Shown piece by piece: positions 1 to 6,376 of a stretch of DNA of 64,000 nucleotides. Location: NCBI RefSeq assembly GCF_946482605.1, contig NZ_CAMLSE010000034.1, positions 1 through 64,000 of the forward strand. Reading direction: 5' to 3'. The notes below the pieces were generated by a model. It saw nothing but the letters and a program-made list of their open reading frames with translations. It was not told the origin of the DNA and ran no database searches. The DNA comes from an uncultured Dyadobacter sp. (GTDB taxonomy: Bacteria; Bacteroidota; Bacteroidia; Cytophagales; Spirosomataceae). How positions within the stretch are numbered: the stretch's first letter is position 1; the number at the start of each line of letters is the position of its first letter. The position numbers were made by a program, and so were the translations under genes.

Positions 1-1
1 A

Positions 2-670
2 GGCAACACCGATTTTGCCAAAAAGCATTGGAAAACCCTCAGCGTTTGGGCCAACTACCTGAAAAAAGAAGGTTTCGACCCTGCCAACCAGCTCTGCACC
101 GACGATTTCGCCGGCCACCTCGCCCGCAACACGAACCTGTCGATCAAAGCCATCATGGGCCTCGCCTCCTACTCGAAACTTGCCGAACAACTCGGCGAAG
201 CGAAAGAAGCCGCCGAAGTAAATGCATTAACCAAAGATTTCGCCCAAAAATGGATGCAAATGGCCGCCGACGGCGATCACTACGCATTGACTTTCGATAA
301 AAAAGGCACTTGGAGCCAAAAATACAACCTTGTTTGGGACAAGCTCCTGGGACTGAATGTGTTTCCAGAAACCGTAGCGCGGAAAGAAATCGCCTACTAC
401 CTCACCAAACAGCAACCTTTCGGCCTCCCGCTCGACAGTCGTAAAACTTACTCTAAATCCGACTGGATCGTTTGGACCGCCACATTAGCCGAAAAGTTCG
501 AGGATTTCCAGGCCATTATCCAACCTATTTATAAGTATGCCAACGGTACTACCGACCGCATTCCGCTTTCAGACTGGCATGAGACTACCAATGGAAAGTC
601 TGTTGGGTTCAGGGCAAGGTCTGTGGTTGGGGGGTATTGGATGAAGGTGCTTGGGGAGCGGTGGAAGTAG
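2..670 (+). CDS. Glutaminase-like protein (DUF4965/GtaA family), C-terminal part
   Basis: This open frame enters from the left edge and ends at a TAG, leaving about 222 C-terminal residues. The visible part matches the helical glutaminase-A type domain (DUF4965 and its DUF1793 neighbour): it has the family signature around [19 protein letters not shown] near its start, then a helix-rich body and the ending KVLGERWK. Family members are secreted or periplasmic proteins of about 700-850 residues, annotated as glutaminases because of fungal GtaA; the bacterial substrate is often untested. The signal peptide and N-terminal domains lie outside the window. A terminator-like hairpin follows at 695-738. 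Confidence 0.85.
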   Translation, partial: GNTDFAKKHWKTLSVWANYLKKEGFDPANQLCTDDFAGHLARNTNLSIKAIMGLASYSKLAEQLGEAKEAAEVNALTKDFAQKWMQMAADGDHYALTFDKKGTWSQKYNLVWDKLLGLNVFPETVARKEIAYYLTKQQPFGLPLDSRKTYSKSDWIVWTATLAEKFEDFQAIIQPIYKYANGTTDRIPLSDWHETTNGKSVGFRARSVVGGYWMKVLGERWK

Positions 671-694
671 AATGCTTCGCTTAGTCGTGAAGTC

Positions 695-738
695 AAAGGG
701 TCAGGGGTTGTCAGGGTTGGCGGTTTCTGACCCTTTTT
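695..738 (+). terminator. Intrinsic terminator after the glutaminase-like gene
   Basis: A perfect 10-bp stem AAAGGGTCAG (695-704) / CTGACCCTTT (727-736) is followed by a short T run. It lies 25 bases after the stop codon and suits rho-independent termination. Confidence 0.7.
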
Positions 739-839
739 CCGTTAGTTCAGTCGAACAAGCCGGAGACACATTGATGACTTACAAAAGGGTTAAATCACTT
801 CTTTAAAGCTGCTTATGCTGGAACGAGCCTAAACTAGGC

Positions 840-876
840 TTGACAAATATTAAGTTAAAACTTAACTTTATGTCAA
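840..876. promoter_or_regulatory. Palindromic operator candidate of the first toxin-antitoxin pair
   Basis: TTAAGTT (850-856) and AACTTAA (859-865) form a perfect dyad around two bases. An outer pair TTGACA (840-845) / TGTCAA (871-876) repeats the symmetry with a one-base offset. The dyad ends on the toxin start codon. Toxin-antitoxin operons are usually autorepressed at such sites by the antitoxin HTH; that role is inferred here. Confidence 0.55.
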
Positions 877-1280
877 AGTTCAGCATTCTGCTATCAGATA
901 GGATCGGGCACACAAAAATTAAACTGCATAAACTCGTCATCAATAAAACTTGCCAGATCGATGAGTTTGAAGATCTTCTCAGACAAGAAGGTAGATTAGT
1001 CCCTGAACTTCGGCAAATCTATTCTATAATAGAGGGTACGTGTAGCCTTGTTTCGCTACCTAAAACGAAGTTTCGCCATTTGAAAATGCATATGTTGCCA
1101 TATCAGCTCTATGAAGCAAAAAGTAAGAATCTGCGGTATTATCTTATGAAACTTGAAAAGACAGGCCGAGTAATCCTGTTGGGAGGACGTAAAAGCAAAC
1201 AGGACGCCGACTTGAAATATTTAGAAGGCCTGATTAAAGAAATTCATTCCAGAGGAATTACAAATTTGAACAACCTATGA
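870..1280 (+). CDS. HigB/RelE-like toxin of a type II toxin-antitoxin pair
   Basis: A 136-residue protein whose C-terminal half resembles RelE/HigB mRNA interferases: a run of strands ending in KTGRVILLGGRKSKQ, followed by a helix with alternating acidic and basic residues. The gene overlaps the downstream HTH gene by four bases (ATGA), the usual translational coupling of a toxin-first HigBA operon. A TTG codon at 840 is open upstream in frame, but it lies in the operator palindrome, so the ATG at 870 is preferred. The N-terminal half is not closely recognisable. Likely action is ribosome-dependent mRNA cleavage, inferred from family and context. Confidence 0.65.
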   Translation: MSKFSILLSDRIGHTKIKLHKLVINKTCQIDEFEDLLRQEGRLVPELRQIYSIIEGTCSLVSLPKTKFRHLKMHMLPYQLYEAKSKNLRYYLMKLEKTGRVILLGGRKSKQDADLKYLEGLIKEIHSRGITNLNNL

Positions 1281-1630
1281 CAAACCGTGAAGAGATTATA
1301 AGTGGCTCTACCTACTGGCTCACAAAAGTGCAAATCCAGGTTTTCAATCTGCTCAACACCTACATGGAAGAAAACAACCTGACACAGAAGCAGGTAGCCG
1401 AAAAATTGAATGTCTCTCCTTCCTACGTATCTCAGATTTTGAATGGGAATTTCAATTTTACAATTTCGAAGCTGATTGAACTGGCATTGCTGGTTGGAAA
1501 GGCGCCGATTATTCAGTTTGAGACCATTGAGGAGATTTTGAAAGCGGAGACGGCTCAGAAGAGTGCAGAGGTTAAATCCAATAGAAAGAAACCAGCAGGT
1601 TTGGTTGTACCAGCAGCGAAAAGTATTTAA
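1277..1630 (+). CDS. XRE-family antitoxin (HigA-like)
   Basis: This 117-residue protein carries a Cro/C1-type helix-turn-helix at about residues 30-75, with the core TQKQVAEKLNVSPSYVSQIL followed by NGNFNFTISKLIELA. The tail is short, basic and Ala-rich. It starts inside the stop codon of the preceding toxin gene. Such proteins bind and neutralise the toxin and repress the operon through the palindrome at its 5' end. The HTH is clear; the toxin partner is assigned by gene order. Confidence 0.75.
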   Translation: MTNREEIISGSTYWLTKVQIQVFNLLNTYMEENNLTQKQVAEKLNVSPSYVSQILNGNFNFTISKLIELALLVGKAPIIQFETIEEILKAETAQKSAEVKSNRKKPAGLVVPAAKSI

Positions 1631-1632
1631 TT

Positions 1633-1673
1633 ATCCTTGTAAATTTAACGCTCGATGTTAAATTTACAAGGAT
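1633..1673. repeat. 17-bp perfect inverted repeat spanning the ATPase start codon
   Basis: Left arm ATCCTTGTAAATTTAAC (1633-1649) and right arm (1657-1673) are exact reverse complements separated by 7 bases. The right arm ends within the ATG (1672-1674) of the DUF4143 ATPase, and the left arm begins three bases after the antitoxin stop. There is no T run after it, so an operator or translation-blocking hairpin is more likely than a terminator. Confidence 0.85.
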
Positions 1674-2850
1674 GATTAAGAGAGACACACAAGCTGAAAT
1701 ACTGAATCTACTGGAAGAGTTTCCGGCAGTAGGCATTCTTGGGCCCAGGCAAATCGGCAAAACAACACTTGCATTTCAGATTGCGAAGACTATTTCGCCT
1801 GAACCTATTTATCTTGATCTTGAATCTCCCTCGGATGTCGCTCAGCTAGATGAGCCCGAGCTGTATTTCGAAAAATATGCTGACAGAACTATCATTCTCG
1901 ACGAAATCCAACGCACGCCTGAAATCTTCGCAGTACTTCGTGGCGTGATCGACAAGCGCCGTCGTGCCGGAAAGCGTACCGGGCAATTCCTGATTCTAGG
2001 CTCTGCTTCACTTGACCTGCTGCAACAGTCTTCCGAAAGTCTCGCGGGAAGAATTGCCTACACGCGCCTTCCCGGCATCAAAGCAACCGAGATCGAAGCA
2101 GCCGATCTGGACAAACTTTGGATTCGTGGCGGTTTTCCGGAAAGCTTTCTCGCGTCAAATGATTCAATGAGCGTCGAATGGCGCCAAAATCTGATCACCA
2201 CCTATCTGGAACGTGACATTCCGCAGTTCGGCTTTAAAATTCCCGCGATGGTGCTGCGTAACTTCTGGACCATGCTTGCCAATTCGCAGGGCGGCATTGC
2301 AAACCTCAGCCGCATGGCGGCCGGGCTGGGCATCAGCGTTCCCACAGCCACGCGTTATCTGGACTTGCTGGAAGATCTATTTCTCGTCAGAAAGCTCCAA
2401 CCCTGGTTCTCCAACATTGGTAAACGCCTCGTACGCACGCCTAAGATTTATATTCGTGACAGCGGCATTGCGCACAGCTTGCTTAAAATCAGAAATCTGG
2501 AAGACCTGCTGGGCCATCCCGTCCTCGGAGGAAGTTGGGAAGGTTTTATCATCGAAAACCTGATCTCAATGCTTCCCTCCTGGGTCACTCCCTACTATTA
2601 CCGAACGGCCGCAGGCGCAGAAATCGATCTGGTACTTGAAATCAATCACAAAACAAGAATTGCTATTGAAATCAAACGATCATTGACGCCTGCCGTTAGC
2701 AAAGGATTTACCGTCGGCTGCGAGGACATTAAGGCTTCGCATAAGTATTTTGTATATCCAGGGCCGACCAGTTATGTCATTTCCAAAGACGTGAATGTGG
2801 TGCCGTTGGTGGAAATGATGGAGATTTTAAAAAAGATAGTATCCAACTAA
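1672..2850 (+). CDS. AAA_14/DUF4143 family ATPase
   Basis: A 392-residue P-loop ATPase with Walker A GPRQIGKTT (24-32), Walker B IILDE (74-78) followed by IQRTPE, and an arginine/sensor segment LILGSASLDLL. The C-terminal DUF4143 region contains a winged-helix-like part (GISVPTATRYLDLLEDLFLV) and a nuclease-like module whose residues GAEIDLVLE ... IAIEIK match the D...ExK pattern of PD-(D/E)XK folds. The family is widespread in bacteria and archaea, and its biological role is unsettled. The start codon is embedded in a 17-bp inverted repeat. It sits in an accessory island between toxin-antitoxin and Fic genes. Confidence 0.9.
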   Translation: MIKRDTQAEILNLLEEFPAVGILGPRQIGKTTLAFQIAKTISPEPIYLDLESPSDVAQLDEPELYFEKYADRTIILDEIQRTPEIFAVLRGVIDKRRRAGKRTGQFLILGSASLDLLQQSSESLAGRIAYTRLPGIKATEIEAADLDKLWIRGGFPESFLASNDSMSVEWRQNLITTYLERDIPQFGFKIPAMVLRNFWTMLANSQGGIANLSRMAAGLGISVPTATRYLDLLEDLFLVRKLQPWFSNIGKRLVRTPKIYIRDSGIAHSLLKIRNLEDLLGHPVLGGSWEGFIIENLISMLPSWVTPYYYRTAAGAEIDLVLEINHKTRIAIEIKRSLTPAVSKGFTVGCEDIKASHKYFVYPGPTSYVISKDVNVVPLVEMMEILKKIVSN

Positions 2851-2997
2851 CATAATTCCTCAATGTGGATTAGAACACAATTACTTTCACCCGAATATTA
2901 TAACACTACCTTTCTAAATTGACCGTTAAAATGAATATAAAAGGTTTCTTACTATTATAAATTGATAGCAATGCCTTATCACTCAATTTTACTTTAT

Positions 2998-4734
2998 TTA
3001 AAAGGGAGGTTCTTCTGAGATAGAGACAAAATTGTTCTTAACAATATATTTTCCCTCGTAAAGAGAGTGATATAAATCTCTCGCTAGAGTCGCTTTGATT
3101 GAGGATGCTAAGTTATTATTTAGTCTGATTTCGACACCGGGGTTTTTCCTTATTGCCGAGTACGAACTTGGGTCTTTCAAGACGGATTTCTTTTCCGCCG
3201 TCAGATCATCACTTTTCTCAACAACTTTGTCCCACGTCTTTTGAAGTTCTTCCATATCAGGATCAGGCTCTACAACGCCATCTAGTATATCTTTTATACA
3301 AGACAGCACATTGTTAGCAATTCGACCTACAAATACCTCCAAGTCTTCTTCATCTACCACCTGATGATAATATTTACTTATTGAATCATGTTTGTTCAGC
3401 CATTGACTTACTTGGTACTGTCGAAGCTCTGGCAAGATATTTCCGTTCAAAACTCCATACCTGATCACATATCTGAAATCTTGCAGCCAAACAGCAATGT
3501 TTAAATCTACGGAGAATGGATTTCCTGCAAGTTTAAAGTCTTCAAATCTGATATTAAAAATCCTAAGATGTTCATTTTGAACAGGAGTCTGAAAAAAGCT
3601 GCTCATACCCTCTGTCAAATGGATCATCTTATAGTTCCACTTTAAAGCTCTTGTATCGTAATTTAAAATGTTTTCAGACGATGAAATAAATAGATCCTTC
3701 AAATCTGAAACTACACCAGAGAGCTTATTAATAAATGGAACGACAGAGTCGTTATAAACAGCCTGCTGAACATCTAGTGACCGCTTCACCTCGATTTTAT
3801 CTCGACGGGCCTCCAACTCCTTTTTAAACAACAAAAGTTTCTTCCTAAAATCACTGGCATCATCTAAACTCTCACCATTTGCGCCTCGAATGTAAATATT
3901 CATTGAAGACAGCAAAGAACTTCCAATATAGATCACAAAGGGTTCGTAAATTCCGATATCAGCTTGACTTAACGTGGCAAAATATTCGTGTTTATTGACA
4001 TTTTTAATAACAGCTGGGGGATACCCAAATCTCATTAGGATTAAATTCATCAAAAGTCGGCTCATCCTGCCATTTCCGTCGTCAAATGGGTGAATAGCTG
4101 TGAAACGATGATGAAACACGGAGGCAATAACTAATGGATGCAGTCTTTTATCATTCAGTTGCCTTTGATACCAATTGACTAAATCGTGCATTAGCATAGG
4201 CGTATCCTCAGGAGTGGCGTAGTAATGTATTTCTCCTGTTCGAGTCTCGACATGATTTGGCATTACTTTGTACTGTCCCAAGTGAATCTTCCGCTGAACG
4301 GTCCTACCATCTTCTGCCTTTGAAAGATTCTCATAGGGTTTGACTAGCATCATTTCATGCATTGACCGTATTTCCTTTTCGGTCAAGGCCTCTTCGTGCT
4401 TGACAAAGTGCGCGAGATAGTCAATAACCAAATTATGGCCTTCTATGTCAAAGTAGTCTTTTAGAGGTTTCCCTTTTGCTGTGACTCCATGCATTAACAG
4501 GGCGACTGTTTCACCATAATCCAAGGAATTACCTTCAATAGCATTTGAGTTGTAGTTCCATTCCAGCCTTAATTTCTGCATTATTCGAGCTTCGATATCC
4601 TTCGCAAGAGGTCGCATGGCATCTATCCGCTCTCGCAGATTATCTACTTCCCGAACAATCGGAAGGTCATTTAGAAAAGTAAAATCCTCATTAAGAAGTA
4701 GCTCCATACAAATTTTGATATCTCTGGCAGACAA
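2998..4734 (-). CDS. Fic family protein (AMPylase-type), class II
   Basis: A 578-residue protein. The Fic active-site motif HPFDDGNGRMSR lies at residues 215-226, with the catalytic His, Asp/Asn phosphate binders and Arg all present. The inhibitory motif SNAIEGN at 63-69 fits (S/T)xxxE(G/N) N-terminal to the Fic core, which defines class II Fic proteins. Family members transfer AMP or related groups from nucleotides to hydroxyl side chains, and the inhibitory Glu keeps activity low until released. The C-terminal ~290 residues are a helical extension with no recognised domain. Codon use is AT-richer than in the housekeeping genes to the right. A 6-bp palindrome lies just before the start. The target is unknown. 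Confidence 0.92.
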   Translation of the reverse strand: MSARDIKICMELLLNEDFTFLNDLPIVREVDNLRERIDAMRPLAKDIEARIMQKLRLEWNYNSNAIEGNSLDYGETVALLMHGVTAKGKPLKDYFDIEGHNLVIDYLAHFVKHEEALTEKEIRSMHEMMLVKPYENLSKAEDGRTVQRKIHLGQYKVMPNHVETRTGEIHYYATPEDTPMLMHDLVNWYQRQLNDKRLHPLVIASVFHHRFTAIHPFDDGNGRMSRLLMNLILMRFGYPPAVIKNVNKHEYFATLSQADIGIYEPFVIYIGSSLLSSMNIYIRGANGESLDDASDFRKKLLLFKKELEARRDKIEVKRSLDVQQAVYNDSVVPFINKLSGVVSDLKDLFISSSENILNYDTRALKWNYKMIHLTEGMSSFFQTPVQNEHLRIFNIRFEDFKLAGNPFSVDLNIAVWLQDFRYVIRYGVLNGNILPELRQYQVSQWLNKHDSISKYYHQVVDEEDLEVFVGRIANNVLSCIKDILDGVVEPDPDMEELQKTWDKVVEKSDDLTAEKKSVLKDPSSYSAIRKNPGVEIRLNNNLASSIKATLARDLYHSLYEGKYIVKNNFVSISEEPPF

Positions 4735-4742
4735 TTTCGATC

Positions 4743-4761
4743 AATGCCCAAGTTAGGCATT
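4743..4761. promoter_or_regulatory. Small palindrome upstream of the Fic gene
   Basis: AATGCC (4743-4748) and GGCATT (4756-4761) are perfect arms around 7 bases, centred about 18 bases upstream of the Fic ATG. It could be an operator or a 5' hairpin; no regulator is identified. Confidence 0.4.
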
Positions 4762-4830
4762 CTCTCCAAATTTTTGAACTTAGTTAAATCCCATCGCTTC
4801 TAACAGCTCGACGGAAGCTCTACAATAACA

Positions 4831-4984
4831 CTTGCATTTCTCCCGCCTCTTCCCCAGCTACACCTAAGACATTATCAATCATGAAAAAGCTTCAAGTCTT
4901 TACCCTCATATGGTGTGGGTATTTCTTATGCCCCTGGACGCTGATAATGGGCACTAAGACATCTAACACAGGGCATTATCATCC
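4831..4984 (+). repeat. Duplicated element, copy A (possible structured RNA or microprotein)
   Basis: This copy shares with 5107-5272 the blocks CTTGCATTTCTC, ATGAAAAA, TATGGTG-GGGT, ATGCCC, ACAGGGC and ATCC in the same order. A hairpin GGGTAT (4917-4922) / ATGCCC (4928-4933) is possible, and a second stem GATAATG (4943-4949) / CATTATC (4974-4980) is perfect. A 38-codon frame (4881-4997) starts MKKLQVFTLIWCGYF, but its frame is not well kept in copy B, so RNA is favoured over protein. Confidence 0.5.
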
Positions 4985-5106
4985 CACTGTACGATAGTAA
5001 GTGCAATTCTTCTTTAAATCAATATTTGCAACCCGCATAAGCTAGGCTACGTCAGTGAATTTGCTTTCCATCGCCTGTAACCGGAGGATAATCGCATTAA
5101 TGTGTC

Positions 5107-5272
5107 CTTGCATTTCTCACCCCGCTTTCCCAACTTACGCCTTCCTATAAATCACTGAAGCAATGAAAAATTTTAGACGATCTGCCCTGTTATGGTGCGG
5201 GTGCGGCGAAAGCCCCCCGGATGCCCGCTTTGTGAGCATTAGGACACCTTAGACAGGGCCTTCTATTCATCC
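5107..5272 (+). repeat. Duplicated element, copy B, just upstream of the 80-residue gene
   Basis: Copy B ends 15 bases before the start of the next gene. It can fold as GCCCTGT (5184-5190) with ACAGGGC (5253-5259), enclosing a strong stem GCGGGT (5197-5202) / GCCCGC (5223-5228) that itself contains GGC-GAAA-GCC, a GNRA-type tetraloop hairpin (5205-5214). The GGGT/ATGCCC or GGGT/GCCC pairing is shared with copy A although the loops differ completely. A short frame at 5163-5252 (29 codons, starting MKNFRRSALLWCG) exists but is truncated relative to copy A. Confidence 0.5.
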
Positions 5273-5287
5273 TAAAAAACAAAGTCA

Positions 5288-5530
5288 ATGACAACTTCAT
5301 CCCACACAACCGAATCCGAGGATTCGGTATGCCTGGCCTATGGCAGGCAAGTTAAAGAACTCTTAAATGTAGGCAACCCTGCCGAAATGCTCGACCATCT
5401 CTGGTCCATTTACAGCGATGCGATGGCGTTTCAGCAGGAAGCCGGCCACAACCCGCGTGTTAGTGATATTTTCATGACTTTCCGGGAACTGGTGTTCTTC
5501 ATCCAGCGCATTGAAAGTGTGAAAGCGTAA
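5288..5530 (+). CDS. Hypothetical protein, 80 residues
   Basis: A small acidic, soluble-looking protein with no signal peptide or membrane segment. Predicted helices include QVKELLNVGNPAEMLDHLW and a C-terminal FRELVFFIQRIESVK. It matches no family I recognise. It begins 15 bases after copy B of the duplicated element, which may be its leader, and precedes the PIN toxin-antitoxin pair. Codon use is consistent with a real gene but evidence is limited. Confidence 0.5.
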   Translation: MTTSSHTTESEDSVCLAYGRQVKELLNVGNPAEMLDHLWSIYSDAMAFQQEAGHNPRVSDIFMTFRELVFFIQRIESVKA

Positions 5531-5636
5531 TTTGCAACGAATGGTCAGAGATCGCCCGAATCGTGGTTTCTGAACATTTTGATAATTAATGACTAGCCTT
5601 CTGCTCATTTAAGACACCATATTTGCTTGAAAATGA

Positions 5637-5652
5637 TTATATTGGAATATAA
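5637..5652. promoter_or_regulatory. Operator-like palindrome of the PIN toxin-antitoxin pair
   Basis: TTATATT (5637-5643) and AATATAA (5646-5652) are perfect arms around GG, 14 bases upstream of the antitoxin start. Position and symmetry fit an autoregulatory operator; the binding protein is not known. Confidence 0.45.
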
Positions 5653-5665
5653 CTGACGACGCAAT

Positions 5666-5872
5666 ATGATTATTGAAAGACAAAACGAGGACATCGTCAT
5701 ACGGCTCAACGCTTCTCTCATCGATATGGAAGAAGTACAAAAACTTACCAGCTATTTCCGCTTTATTGAATCCAATGCCCAAAATAACGGGACTGAAGAA
5801 CAAGCCGCAGAACTCGCACGCGAGGTACATAGTGCATGGTGGGCGAAGAACCGTAGCCGTTTTATCAAGTGA
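5666..5872 (+). CDS. Putative antitoxin preceding a PIN toxin
   Basis: A 68-residue protein: an N-terminal strand (MIIERQNEDIVIRLNA) and a following helical part ending AWWAKNRSRFIK. It ends inside the start of the PIN gene (GTGA overlap), typical of an antitoxin/toxin pair. No RHH, AbrB or Phd motif is evident, so the type is unassigned; the role rests on size and gene order. Confidence 0.65.
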   Translation: MIIERQNEDIVIRLNASLIDMEEVQKLTSYFRFIESNAQNNGTEEQAAELAREVHSAWWAKNRSRFIK

Positions 5873-6303
5873 TCATAATCGTAGATGTAAATATCATTTT
5901 CAGTGCTCTAATTACGCCGAATGGTAAACTCGCAAAAATTCTAACCCATCCCGATTTACCTGCGAGACGAATAAGTTGCTATTATGCGGTCGTAGAGCTT
6001 TTCAAGCACCAATCTAAAATTGTAAAATGTTCAAAAAAGTCTGTTGATGACGTCATCGGTGATTTGTTTGATGTGCTTACCAGCATGCACCTATTTAACG
6101 AGACGCTGATAGAGGCCGAGTATTGGAGAGAGGCGGAACGCCTTACTGCTGGTGTTGATTCGTTCGATATTAATTACGTGGCCCTAGCTCTGCAGACTGG
6201 TGGTATGCTTTGGACCGGCGACAAAAAACTGGTCGAACACCTGCATAAAATGGGTTTTAAGCAAACTGTTAGTACCGCGGAATTGTATGAAGCCCTATTA
6301 TAA
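5869..6303 (+). CDS. PIN-domain protein, probable VapC-like toxin
   Basis: A 144-residue PIN domain. The expected acidic metal ligands can be placed at D6 (IVDVN), E43 (VVELFKH), D97/D100 (VDSFDINYVALAL) and D118 (WTGDKKL). PIN toxins are Mg-dependent RNases that cleave tRNA or rRNA. It starts with GTG, overlapping the antitoxin stop by four bases, and is followed by a strong terminator. Substrate cannot be read from the sequence. Confidence 0.85.
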   Translation: MIIIVDVNIIFSALITPNGKLAKILTHPDLPARRISCYYAVVELFKHQSKIVKCSKKSVDDVIGDLFDVLTSMHLFNETLIEAEYWREAERLTAGVDSFDINYVALALQTGGMLWTGDKKLVEHLHKMGFKQTVSTAELYEALL

Positions 6304-6306
6304 GAA

Positions 6307-6341
6307 TGCCCCGCCATCAAAAACAGCGGGGCGTTTCATTT
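6307..6341 (+). terminator. Intrinsic terminator after the PIN toxin gene
   Basis: GCCCCGC (6308-6314) / GCGGGGC (6326-6332) is a perfect 7-bp GC stem followed by GTTTCATTT. It separates the accessory island from the convergent RND operon. Confidence 0.75.
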
Positions 6342-6376
6342 ATCTACATGCCATCAGGCATTAGCAAAAGGCATTA

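Noticed and set aside
840..869. Upstream TTG start for the first toxin gene
   Set aside because: It lies in the operator palindrome; the ATG at 870 is more likely.
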